A stretch of 9,445 bases of DNA from Bacteroidales bacterium (lineage in GTDB: Bacteria; Bacteroidota; Bacteroidia; Bacteroidales; UBA7960). The stretch lies in the NCBI GenBank assembly GCA_003451785.1, contig DMJL01000212.1:1-9445 (forward strand), given 5' to 3'. The notes below the pieces were generated by a model. It was not told where the DNA came from and ran no database searches. It saw only the letters and a program-made list of their open reading frames with translations. Position 1 is the first letter of the stretch; each line of letters opens with the position of its first letter. Below, piece after piece: positions 1 to 7,133 of this stretch. Position numbers and translations under genes: made by a program.

Positions 1-336
1 TCCAGACAAAAGTAGCAACTCCAACTTAACCTAAGTGTTAGCTACAGAAGGTTGGAGGCACATTTCAATATCATTGCTCGGTCGAGAATACTCAACATAG
101 ATGATGTGTTTATAAATCCTGCTACCGCCGAAAACATTTTACCGGGATTCCACTCATATTGGCAGCAAAACAATCGTGGTCATATTCTTAAGGATTTGGG
201 ACTCACCTATCATGTAGACCATGCATACAGCATTTCGATTGCCATAAAAAACCTATCCAACGAAGAATACATGGGCAGACCTGGAGATATACAACCGCCA
301 AGGCATATTTCTCTAAGGGTATCTGGCAGGCTCTAA
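1..336 (+). pseudogene. TonB-dependent receptor, C-terminal fragment with broken frame
   Basis: This is the end of an outer-membrane TonB-dependent receptor, the beta-barrel transporter class that imports siderophores, glycans and similar ligands using energy from TonB-ExbBD. The open frame from base 16 to the stop at 334-336 encodes the last barrel strands. It contains the hallmark KNLSNEEYMGRPGDIQPPR followed by an amphipathic final strand ending SGRL. Upstream residues such as LSVSYRR and SRILNIDD also fit the strand/loop pattern of Bacteroidota FecA-like receptors. An in-frame TAG lies at 13-15, and no believable start codon lies between it and the conserved region (only a TTG at 52). The first codons of another frame read PDK, resembling the RP[KD] segment usually found just before these strands, so a one-base frameshift near bases 10-20 is as likely as a nonsense mutation. 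The family is clear. Whether the break is a true mutation or a sequencing error is not. Confidence 0.65.
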
Positions 337-416
337 TGCAATTATGAAAAGGTGTGGAAATGGTTTAGAAGCAGCAATTGCGAATCGAAACAAGAACAGA
401 CGAACTTAGAGTAGTT

Positions 417-2840
417 ATGAAGTATCAAAACATACGGGAAGAAGAACTAAAAAACAAAGTGGCGCAGGATTACTTCTGGCTTTACGATTGCACCAAGATT
501 ATTGGCAATGTGGATTTTAGTGTCTGTATTCACCAAAGTAGGAAAGACTTGTCTGAACAAGAATCTCTACTTTGGGCAGAAGCAAAGAAAGGTTCTTCTG
601 ACCTTTATTTTTCCATCGTTCAATTGATACTTACCATTGGTAGAGCAAGGACTTTCGACAAATTTTTGCCACCGGCACTCTTAGGTGCATTCGACGGCGA
701 AAAAATAGCATTCATACCATACAACGACATTCACGAAGTTTTCTATATCAACGATTTCAATTGGAATGTTACCCCTTCAAATCACGATACCAAAGAGTTT
801 AAGCTCATTCACGGAAAAGTAAAATCTATAATTTACGACAAAGCACTGCTTTTTAACTTTTTGAATGACGACCAAGAACTCAGGAAATTCATAAAAACGA
901 ATTTCATTATTGGCAAGTTTGGCTTAACCAAAACCAAAATTGACAAGAACAACTTTATGGTTATTTACAACAAATGGTTGCAAACCGTAAAACCAACAAT
1001 AGCCGTAAAATGGGACGCTGCCAAAAGAAATGGCATCATTGATGGCGACTTTTATCTTGCCGACCTTCTCTCGGAGGAAAACAACACTTTGAAGGACAAG
1101 CTATTTGTTCTCTTGAAGCAGAACCACTATGAACTCGACCGAAAAATTGATGAGGCAGGAATGTTCATCAGTAGGCGTACAGACTTTATGGACAAGCAGG
1201 TTGCACATACGCAATTTTGGAATAAATACGACCGTCCGCCCAAGGAAGAATATTGGGATTACATTGTAGAACGCAGAGATTTGCTCGTTCCGCAAGATGT
1301 TAGGGAGCGCAAAGGGAGTTTTTTTACACCGCAAATTTGGGTGGAACTTTCACAAAAGTACTTAACGGATGTATTGGGCGAAAACTGGCAGGACGAATAC
1401 TATGTATGGGATTGTGCAGCAGGCACAGGCAATTTACTTGCAGGACTCACGAATAAGTATCATGTATGGGCTTCAACATTAGACCAACAAGATGTAGAGG
1501 TAATGCGCGACCGTATAAAGAATGGTGCAAACCTATTGGAGAGCCATGTTTTTCAGTTTGATTTTCTAAACGATGATTTCAGCAAACTGCCAAAACCACT
1601 GCAAGAGATAATCAACAATCCAGAAAAACGAAAAAAGTTAGTAGTGTATATCAATCCGCCTTATGCGGAAGTATCAAGTAAAGCAGAAAAAGGCAAGGTT
1701 GGGGTTAATCAAACGAAAACACATGCAAAATTTGGTTCCATTTTAGGAACAGCAGGGCGTGAGTTATTTGCACAGTTTCTTTTGAGGATTTATTCTGAAA
1801 TTAATGGTGTAACCATTGCAGAATTTTCAAAATTGAAAATTCTGCAGGGGTCTGCTTTCCATGGTCTTAAGGAGCATTTTAAAGCAAAGCTTGAAAATAT
1901 GTTTTTGGTTCCTGCAGACACATTTGATAATGTAAAAGGTCAGTTCCCAATAGGTTTTAAAATTTGGAATACTAGCAAAAAAGAAATTTTTGAAAGCATT
2001 ATAGCAGACATTTACGACAAAAACGCAAATTTAATTGGCACTAAAAGCATTTTTGCATTAAATAAAAATCAATACATAAACAAGTTCATCTCCAATTACA
2101 AAACCACTAAGGAAGATAGCATTGGTTTTATGGATGGAATTAATGGAAATGATTTTCAACATAACAATATTGTATATATTTTGAATTCAAAGGAACAGTT
2201 GCCAAACCCACGCGGCATATATATTAACAAGAATAATTTAATTCCTGTTTCTGTTTACTTTGCAGTTCGTAAAGCTATTCCTGCAACTTGGCTCAACGAC
2301 CGCGATCAATTCTTATATCCCAACGATGGTTGGAAATCAGATTCAGAATTTCGGAATAATTGTTTGACCTTCACCTTGTTTAACAATAACATTCAATCAA
2401 AATTCGGCACCAACCATTGGATTCCCTTTACAGAACAAGAAGTGAATGCACGGGATAAGTTTGAGAGCAATTTTATGGCAGACTTCATTAAAGGAAAACC
2501 TAAACCGCCCCAAAAGTCTTTCAAAACCCTATCCATTTTATTTGAACCTGAGGTAACTTATAGCCGTGCTCCTATTTTGTTTTCTGCAGAGGCTACTGCG
2601 GTGTTTGATGCAGGAAAAGAACTTTGGAAATATTATCACAGTCAACCAGATTGTAATGTCAATGCATCGCTTTACGATATTCGAGAACATTTTCAGGGCA
2701 GAAACCAAGTAGGTAAAATGAACAATAAAAGTACTGACCAATCCTATACAAACCTGATTGGAAACTTGAGAGAGAGGCTAAGGCAACTTGCTGACAAAAT
2801 CGAACCTAAGGTTTATGAATATGGGTTTTTGAAGCTGTAG
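417..2840 (+). CDS. Type IIG-like restriction-modification enzyme (PD-(D/E)XK nuclease fused to N6-adenine DNA methyltransferase)
   Basis: This 807-residue protein probably both cuts and methylates DNA at one recognition sequence. Residues 1-100 carry a PD-(D/E)XK-like nuclease signature: Asp33 in GNVDFSV, then Glu55 and Lys57 in WAEAKKG, with Gln69 in the following helix. Residues ~150-290 are a helical linker. The gamma-class N6-adenine methyltransferase follows: motif X at 297-306 (ERKGSFFTPQ), the SAM-binding motif I DCAAGTGNL at 332-340, and catalytic motif IV NPPY at 413-416. Residues ~480-800 should hold the target-recognition domain; FPIGFKIW (510-517) is typical of Eco57I-like methylase proteins. 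ATG 417 was chosen; the frame is open back to a TTG at 378, adding only 13 residues. No partner specificity, HsdR or separate methylase gene lies beside it, which fits a one-protein system. The segment 1921-2280 is far more AT-rich than the methylase core. An orphan or type I-like methylase is the main alternative. Confidence 0.8.
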   Translation: MKYQNIREEELKNKVAQDYFWLYDCTKIIGNVDFSVCIHQSRKDLSEQESLLWAEAKKGSSDLYFSIVQLILTIGRARTFDKFLPPALLGAFDGEKIAFIPYNDIHEVFYINDFNWNVTPSNHDTKEFKLIHGKVKSIIYDKALLFNFLNDDQELRKFIKTNFIIGKFGLTKTKIDKNNFMVIYNKWLQTVKPTIAVKWDAAKRNGIIDGDFYLADLLSEENNTLKDKLFVLLKQNHYELDRKIDEAGMFISRRTDFMDKQVAHTQFWNKYDRPPKEEYWDYIVERRDLLVPQDVRERKGSFFTPQIWVELSQKYLTDVLGENWQDEYYVWDCAAGTGNLLAGLTNKYHVWASTLDQQDVEVMRDRIKNGANLLESHVFQFDFLNDDFSKLPKPLQEIINNPEKRKKLVVYINPPYAEVSSKAEKGKVGVNQTKTHAKFGSILGTAGRELFAQFLLRIYSEINGVTIAEFSKLKILQGSAFHGLKEHFKAKLENMFLVPADTFDNVKGQFPIGFKIWNTSKKEIFESIIADIYDKNANLIGTKSIFALNKNQYINKFISNYKTTKEDSIGFMDGINGNDFQHNNIVYILNSKEQLPNPRGIYINKNNLIPVSVYFAVRKAIPATWLNDRDQFLYPNDGWKSDSEFRNNCLTFTLFNNNIQSKFGTNHWIPFTEQEVNARDKFESNFMADFIKGKPKPPQKSFKTLSILFEPEVTYSRAPILFSAEATAVFDAGKELWKYYHSQPDCNVNASLYDIREHFQGRNQVGKMNNKSTDQSYTNLIGNLRERLRQLADKIEPKVYEYGFLKL
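1817..1846. repeat. 30-bp near-perfect inverted repeat inside the restriction-modification gene
   Basis: The arms TGCAGAATTTTCAA and TTGAAAATTCTGCA are exact reverse complements of each other over 14 bp, separated by only the two bases AA. In the transcript this would form a stem of 12 or more base pairs with a small loop. It lies in coding sequence between the methyltransferase core and the putative recognition domain (residues ~467-477). No T-tract follows, so it is not a standard terminator. Confidence 0.9.
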
Positions 2841-3265
2841 GCAAACAATATTCTGTGGAAACAGTAGAATACAATATAGATTAAAGCACGACAATAGGAA
2901 TTTTTGCGATTCGGGTGAAGTTAAGTCACAAGATATAATGACCGACCTAAAAATCACATTGCCATCAGGCCTAAAAAGGTTGGGATAGAAGAATTCTATC
3001 TGAGCCAAATAACACGCTATGCTGTGGAAAAAGTGAATAGCAGCTTAATAAAGACAAAAAGCAAAAAATAATATTGAATGTTATTGCATGGCATTGCTAT
3101 GACCATCGCACAATGGTGAAGATTTCGAACAACTTCTGTTGAAGCATATATTAGCAGCGAAATTGACCACCAAAAGGCTGATAAAGAATAACGAAGGTAT
3201 TTTCTTCTCACATTAGAATTCTTGCCTTTTCAATATATCAGGGTCTCAGCAATCTATTTTGGGTG

Positions 3266-3273
3266 TACTTTTG
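3266..3273 (+). promoter_or_regulatory. Putative Bacteroidota -7 promoter box for mnmA
   Basis: TACTTTTG matches the TAnnTTTG consensus of the Bacteroidota primary sigma factor exactly. It would place the transcription start near 3280, giving a leader of roughly 50 nt before the mnmA ATG. No TTG is seen at the expected -33 spacing, so the call rests on the -7 box and its position. Confidence 0.5.
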
Positions 3274-3285
3274 CCATGCAAAACA

Positions 3286-3317
3286 AAGCGGTTAGCATTA
3301 ATTTATCCCAACCGCTT
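3286..3317 (+). promoter_or_regulatory. Stem-loop in the mnmA leader
   Basis: AAGCGGTT (3286-3293) and AACCGCTT (3310-3317) are perfect 8-bp arms around a 16-nt AT-rich loop. The structure begins just after the predicted transcription start and ends 11 nt before the mnmA ATG, close enough to affect ribosome access. On the minus strand it is followed by a short T-rich run (TGTTTTG), so a weak minus-strand terminator is an alternative. Function is inferred from position only. Confidence 0.45.
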
Positions 3318-3328
3318 AAATGAAGTAA

Positions 3329-4543
3329 ATGATGAACGATAAAAAGACGGTAGTTGTAGGACTATCCGGTGGAGTTGACAGCTCGGCAGCTGCATTTTTG
3401 CTCAAGGAGCAGGGCTACCGGGTGATTGGTGTGTTTATGCGCAATTGGCATAATGAGTCGGTACTCATTTCCAAAGAATGTCCGTGGATAGAGGATAGTG
3501 CCGATGCGATGATGGTAGCCGAAACCTTGGGTATTCCTTTTTATGCGTTGGATTTTAGCAATGAGTACCGCGAAAGAATCGTAGATTATATGTTTGCCGA
3601 ATACCAAGCCGGGTGCACTCCCAATCCCGATGTGCTTTGCAATAGAGAGATAAAATTCGATACTTTCCTTAAAGCAGCGGAGACCCTTGGAGCCGATTTT
3701 GTAGCCACAGGGCATTATTGCCAAAAACAATCGTTTGAACAAAATGGTCAAACCATTTACAAACTTATTGCCGGAGCCGATTCCAATAAAGACCAGAGTT
3801 ATTTCTTGTGTCAGCTTAGTCAGACGCAATTATCCAAAGCACTTTTTCCTATTGGGCATTTGCAGAAATCCGAAGTGCGCGAGATTGCCCGAAAATGCAA
3901 CCTTGTTACAGCAGAGAAAAAGGATAGTCAGGGTCTTTGTTTTATTGGAAAGGTGCGATTACCGGAGTTTCTTCAGCAGCAGCTTGCACCAAAATCAGGC
4001 AAAATTGTTTTGATAGATGACCCATACCCGCTGGAGCATGCTACCAACAACCATTTCGATTTTTCATCCGATACTCTCGAAGAAACTGCCTTGCAAAGCA
4101 TAGTATCTGCTCCAGATTTTGCCAATTTGCCTATAAGGGAGATTGGGGAGCACAACGGAGCGCATTTTTATACTATTGGTCAAAGAAAAGGTCTGAATGT
4201 GGGAGGCATGAAGGAGCCACTGTTTATAGTGGCAACCGACACAAAGCAAAACATACTCTATACTGCTATGGGAGAAAATCACCCTGCACTTTTTCGCAAG
4301 GGATTGTTTATAATGGCAAAGGATGTACATTGGATCCGCAAAGATATGCAGTTGCTGCCCGGCGCAAGAATGCGTGTGTTAACTCGAATAAGATATAGGC
4401 AGCCGCTAACACCGGCCACCCTTGTAATGTGCCAATCGGGCGCATATCTTATTTTCGACCACCCTCAGAAAGCAATAGCACCTGGGCAGTTTGCTGCATG
4501 GTATTTGGGCGATGAATGTATTGGAAGCGGGGTGATTGCCTAA
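3329..4543 (+). CDS. mnmA: tRNA-specific 2-thiouridylase MnmA (TrmU)
   Basis: MnmA is the cytoplasmic enzyme that puts sulfur on C2 of the wobble uridine (U34) in tRNA for Lys, Glu and Gln. It adenylates the base with ATP and then accepts persulfide sulfur from a relay. The 404-residue protein shows the PP-loop SGGVDSS at 13-19, the catalytic-cysteine region CTPNPDVLCN (nucleophile expected to be Cys104), GHY at 128-130, and DSQGLCFIG with the second catalytic Cys204. The conserved YTIGQRKGL is at 281-289, followed by the C-terminal beta-barrel region. It is longer than the ~365-residue enterobacterial enzyme because of an insertion around residues 225-272, as seen in other Bacteroidota proteins of this family. 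Two ATGs lie side by side (3329 and 3332); the first is used here. It appears to be a single-gene unit, convergent with hppA. Both catalytic cysteines are present, so it should be active. Confidence 0.97.
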   Translation: MMNDKKTVVVGLSGGVDSSAAAFLLKEQGYRVIGVFMRNWHNESVLISKECPWIEDSADAMMVAETLGIPFYALDFSNEYRERIVDYMFAEYQAGCTPNPDVLCNREIKFDTFLKAAETLGADFVATGHYCQKQSFEQNGQTIYKLIAGADSNKDQSYFLCQLSQTQLSKALFPIGHLQKSEVREIARKCNLVTAEKKDSQGLCFIGKVRLPEFLQQQLAPKSGKIVLIDDPYPLEHATNNHFDFSSDTLEETALQSIVSAPDFANLPIREIGEHNGAHFYTIGQRKGLNVGGMKEPLFIVATDTKQNILYTAMGENHPALFRKGLFIMAKDVHWIRKDMQLLPGARMRVLTRIRYRQPLTPATLVMCQSGAYLIFDHPQKAIAPGQFAAWYLGDECIGSGVIA

Positions 4544-4631
4544 TTTTTAAATGCAATTTGAAGGAATGTAATTTCTGGCAGAAATATTTGAAATCTTCGT
4601 ATCTCCTTACCAGCATTGGCAATAGCCATAC

Positions 4632-4684
4632 AAAAAAACACAACCGGGACTGTAGCACCTGTGATAGTGCTTCACAATCCCGGT
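4632..4684 (-). terminator. Intrinsic terminator of hppA
   Basis: Read on the minus strand, a long GC-capped hairpin (arms 4643-4653 and 4674-4684, ACCGGGACTGT against ACAATCCCGGT with one G-U type mismatch) continues into a second perfect 5-bp stem (AGCAC/GTGCT) around an 8-nt loop. It is followed by TGTG and seven Ts (4638-4632). It lies 26 bp beyond the hppA stop codon. On the plus strand no T-run follows, so it may block mnmA read-through only weakly. Confidence 0.88.
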
Positions 4685-4709
4685 CATGGTGATTAAGCCC
4701 AAAGAACTT

Positions 4710-6899
4710 TTAAAAAATAGTGGCCGCCAACACAAGTGCTACTATAGAAACCAATTTCAACAAGATGTTTAGCGATGGCCCAGAAGTATCTTTCAATGGG
4801 TCGCCAACAGTATCGCCTACCACTGCAGCTTTGTGGGCTTCTGTTCCTTTACCATAGGAAATACCATTGTGCTGATAGCCGCTTTCGATGAGTTTCTTTG
4901 CATTGTCCCAAGAGCCACCGGCATTGGATTGAAACAGAGCAAGCAATACTCCCGATACGGTAACACCAACCAACAATCCACCCAGAGCTTCGGCTCCAAG
5001 CCAGATGCCTGTAACTACAGGAAAAGCAACTGCTATAATACCGGGTATAATCATTTCCGTAAGAGCAGCTTTTGTTGAGATGGTTACGCATCTGCCATAA
5101 TCGGGTGTTCCCTCTGCGGCATTTACTATATCTGTATCCTCGGCTGACCATTCGGAAGCAGGCAAGTTTTTATTTTTCTTCAAAACAGCCATAGCTTTTT
5201 TTAATGGCTCAATGGTAGTAAACTGCCTGCGTACTTCTTCAATCATTTGTTGTGCAGCACTACTTACGGCTTTTATAGTAAGAGCGGAGAACACATAGGG
5301 CAATAGCGCACCCATAAACATAGTGGAAATAACCATTGCCTGCGACACATCTATATGTTTTATTTCGGCGGCAGTCATATATGCGCCAAAAAGGGCAAGT
5401 GCAGTGAGTGCAGCCGAACCAATGGCAAATCCTTTACCTATTGCGGCAGTAGTATTTCCAACAGCATCCAATTTATCGGTCTTCTCTCTAACATCGGGAG
5501 GCAGATCGGCCATCTGAGCTATACCGCCTGCATTATCTGAAATAGGGCCGTAAGCATCTACCGACAACTGTATTCCAAGGTTGGAAAGCATACCAACAGC
5601 AGCAATAGCAATTCCATATAGACCGCCCAAATTGAACACTACCATTATTGTTATGGCGATAGTAGTGATGGGTATTATGGTGGACAACATACCGATACCC
5701 AAGCCTGAAATAATGTTTGTAGCCGAACCCGTAGTTGACTGCCTGGCAATAGTGCGAACAGGCAAATAACCCAATCCTGTAAAATACTCCGTTGAATATC
5801 CTATGATGAGACCTGCAAGAAGACCAACCACTGTGGAAAGAAAAATATTGAATGAAGTGATAGTCCTTTCTACGCCTCCATATAGATGGTCAATAAACAC
5901 TAACGATTCTGGAAGTACCACATCAATTACAAGGTACGAAAAAACAAGCATAATCGCAGCCGAGACTAGTTGTCCCCTGTTGAGTGCCGACTGTGGATTG
6001 CCATGCTCTCCGACCTTCACAAAGAATGTTCCTATAATCGAAGAAAGAATTCCTGCACCTGCAATAAACAAAGGAAGAATTACCGGCGAAAGTCCATTGA
6101 AAAAATCTGTAAACGAAGCAGTCATAAGGGCGGTACCCAATACCATTGCTGCTACAATGGAACTAACATACGACTCAAACAAATCGGCACCCATTCCTGC
6201 CACATCACCCACATTGTCGCCCACATTGTCGGCAACGGTTGCAGGATTCAATGGATGATCTTCCGGAATACCTGCTTCAACCTTTCCCACAAGGTCGGCA
6301 CCAACATCGGCAGCTTTAGTATAAATACCACCACCCACCCTTGCAAATAGGGCAATGGATGAAGCACCAAAAGAAAAACCTGTGATGACCGACAATATTC
6401 TCGAAACCTCTACTGGAGTATTCGCTCCAAACAAGTAGGCATAAAATATAAACAAAGCACCCAAGCCTAAAGCTCCCAAGCCCACTACGGTAAGCCCCAT
6501 TACACTACCGCCAGCAAATGCCACACGAAGTGCTTGATTGAGACTTGTGCGAGCTGCATGGGTAGTACGCACATTTGCCTTGGTTGCAATCCTGAGTCCG
6601 ATATAGCCTGCCAACCCAGAGCTAACAGCACCCGCAACAAAAGAAAATGCCACTAAAGGTGATGAAGCATTGGGATCGGCTAATACAAGCAGCAAAATGC
6701 CCACACCCAAAATAAAAAAAGACAAAATTTTATACTCCGCCTTAATAAAAGCCATAGCACCATCGGATATAAATCTGGCAATCTTTACCATTTTGCCATT
6801 ACCCTCGGGTTGGGCATTTATCCACCGCGCATTGAAAAATGCAAAAATTAATGCTACTACCCCTAAGATAGGAATTAAATAAATTAATAAATTCTCCAT
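4710..6899 (-). CDS. hppA: Membrane-bound ion-pumping pyrophosphatase, K+-dependent type
   Basis: This integral membrane enzyme hydrolyses pyrophosphate and uses the energy to pump H+ and/or Na+ across the cytoplasmic membrane, recycling PPi from biosynthesis. The 729-residue protein has the many hydrophobic segments expected of a 16-helix pump and all the substrate-site motifs: DVGADLVGKVE at 198-208, DNVGDNVGD at 224-232, DAYGPISDNAGG at 448-459, and DTVGDPLKDTSGP at 696-708. GNTTAAIGKG (481-490) has Ala485 and Gly488 where K+-independent enzymes carry Lys and Thr, so activity should need K+. Glu242 in DLFES is at the helix-6 position found in Na+-transporting members, so Na+ pumping or mixed Na+/H+ pumping is possible; sequence alone does not settle it. 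The start is the ATG at 6897-6899. The gene stands alone, diverges from recF and ends at a strong terminator. Length and motifs are complete. Confidence 0.97.
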   Translation of the reverse strand: MENLLIYLIPILGVVALIFAFFNARWINAQPEGNGKMVKIARFISDGAMAFIKAEYKILSFFILGVGILLLVLADPNASSPLVAFSFVAGAVSSGLAGYIGLRIATKANVRTTHAARTSLNQALRVAFAGGSVMGLTVVGLGALGLGALFIFYAYLFGANTPVEVSRILSVITGFSFGASSIALFARVGGGIYTKAADVGADLVGKVEAGIPEDHPLNPATVADNVGDNVGDVAGMGADLFESYVSSIVAAMVLGTALMTASFTDFFNGLSPVILPLFIAGAGILSSIIGTFFVKVGEHGNPQSALNRGQLVSAAIMLVFSYLVIDVVLPESLVFIDHLYGGVERTITSFNIFLSTVVGLLAGLIIGYSTEYFTGLGYLPVRTIARQSTTGSATNIISGLGIGMLSTIIPITTIAITIMVVFNLGGLYGIAIAAVGMLSNLGIQLSVDAYGPISDNAGGIAQMADLPPDVREKTDKLDAVGNTTAAIGKGFAIGSAALTALALFGAYMTAAEIKHIDVSQAMVISTMFMGALLPYVFSALTIKAVSSAAQQMIEEVRRQFTTIEPLKKAMAVLKKNKNLPASEWSAEDTDIVNAAEGTPDYGRCVTISTKAALTEMIIPGIIAVAFPVVTGIWLGAEALGGLLVGVTVSGVLLALFQSNAGGSWDNAKKLIESGYQHNGISYGKGTEAHKAAVVGDTVGDPLKDTSGPSLNILLKLVSIVALVLAATIF

Positions 6900-6931
6900 A
6901 ATTATTGTATTGGTATAGGTGAGTTAAACGA

Positions 6932-6939
6932 CAAAGTAA
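6932..6939 (-). promoter_or_regulatory. Possible -7 box for hppA
   Basis: On the minus strand TTACTTTG matches TAnnTTTG at all but the second fixed base, keeping the important TTTG. It lies 33 bp from the hppA ATG, giving a leader of about 25 nt. No TTG at the correct -33 distance was found, so this is only a candidate. Confidence 0.3.
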
Positions 6940-7080
6940 ACCACAATTTTTTTACAAAGTTCATGCAAACAAAAAAAAATGAAAATTTTGTGCAATTTAG
7001 TGCAAAAAAAATTCCGTCTATAAATTGCTTATTTGATTTCACCCATATTTTCAAGCCATTTTTGTGGAAATCTAATTCTA

Positions 7081-7101
7081 ATGAATGATTTCATCGTTCA
7101 T
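7081..7101. promoter_or_regulatory. Dyad-symmetric operator-like site upstream of recF
   Basis: ATGAATGAT (7081-7089) and ATCGTTCAT (7093-7101) form 9-bp inverted arms with one mismatch and a 3-bp spacer. The dyad ends seven bases before the recF -7 box, so it covers the -33 region where a repressor or activator could act. No regulator can be named. Confidence 0.35.
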
Positions 7102-7108
7102 AATTGGA

Positions 7109-7116
7109 TAACTTTG
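7109..7116 (+). promoter_or_regulatory. Bacteroidota -7 promoter box for recF
   Basis: TAACTTTG is an exact match to TAnnTTTG and lies 17 bp before the recF ATG. Transcription would start near 7122, leaving a leader of about 12 nt. This argues that the in-frame TTG at 7104, which lies upstream of the box, is not the real start. A clear -33 TTG is missing. Confidence 0.55.
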
Positions 7117-7133
7117 TAGAAACTCGGATCCCA

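Larger units (their letters stand above)
2841..3328. other. Intergenic region of about 490 bp with no intact gene
   Basis: All six frames are interrupted at short intervals. Two stretches have a protein-like residue mix: bases 2925-3071 (plus strand, 48 codons, no ATG, ending VNSSLIKTKSKK then TAA), and the two overlapping plus-strand frames covering about 3103-3216. None matches a family I recognise, and none has a convincing start. The small minus-strand open frames here (2778-3008 and 3017-3211) have unlikely composition and no recognisable motif. The last 65 bases hold the mnmA promoter element and stem-loop listed separately. The rest is best read as decayed coding DNA or plain spacer between an accessory gene and a housekeeping gene. 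Confidence 0.6.
6900..7133. promoter_or_regulatory. Divergent hppA/recF intergenic promoter region
   Basis: This 234-bp AT-rich spacer separates two divergent housekeeping genes, so it must hold both promoters. It contains several A-runs (for example 6971-6979 and 7004-7011), two GTGCAA copies ten bases apart at 6990 and 7000 with a related ATGCAA at 6963, a dyad at 7081-7101, and the two -7-like boxes listed separately. No coding potential is seen. Confidence 0.65.

Noticed and set aside
378..416. TTG start giving a 13-residue longer restriction-modification protein
   Set aside because: The extra residues show no conserved feature, and an ATG is available at 417. The longer form cannot be fully excluded.
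2858..2880. Small imperfect inverted repeat after the restriction-modification gene as a terminator
   Set aside because: The stem is only about four perfect pairs (CTGT/ACAG) extended past a bulge, and no T-run follows.
3120..3190. Resemblance of a short frame to the C-terminus of REP-associated transposases
   Set aside because: The similarity is a few residues only, with no upstream catalytic motif and no inverted repeats, so it is too weak to call.
3362..3829. Minus-strand open frame of 155 codons
   Set aside because: Antisense to the PP-loop and catalytic region of mnmA, with no recognisable domain of its own.
5803..6258. Plus-strand open frame of 151 codons
   Set aside because: It lies wholly inside hppA on the opposite strand, and its sequence is the antisense of conserved pyrophosphatase motifs, so it is a shadow frame.
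7104..7133. TTG start for recF
   Set aside because: It would place the start codon upstream of the best promoter box, and the standard RecF N-terminus begins at ATG 7134.
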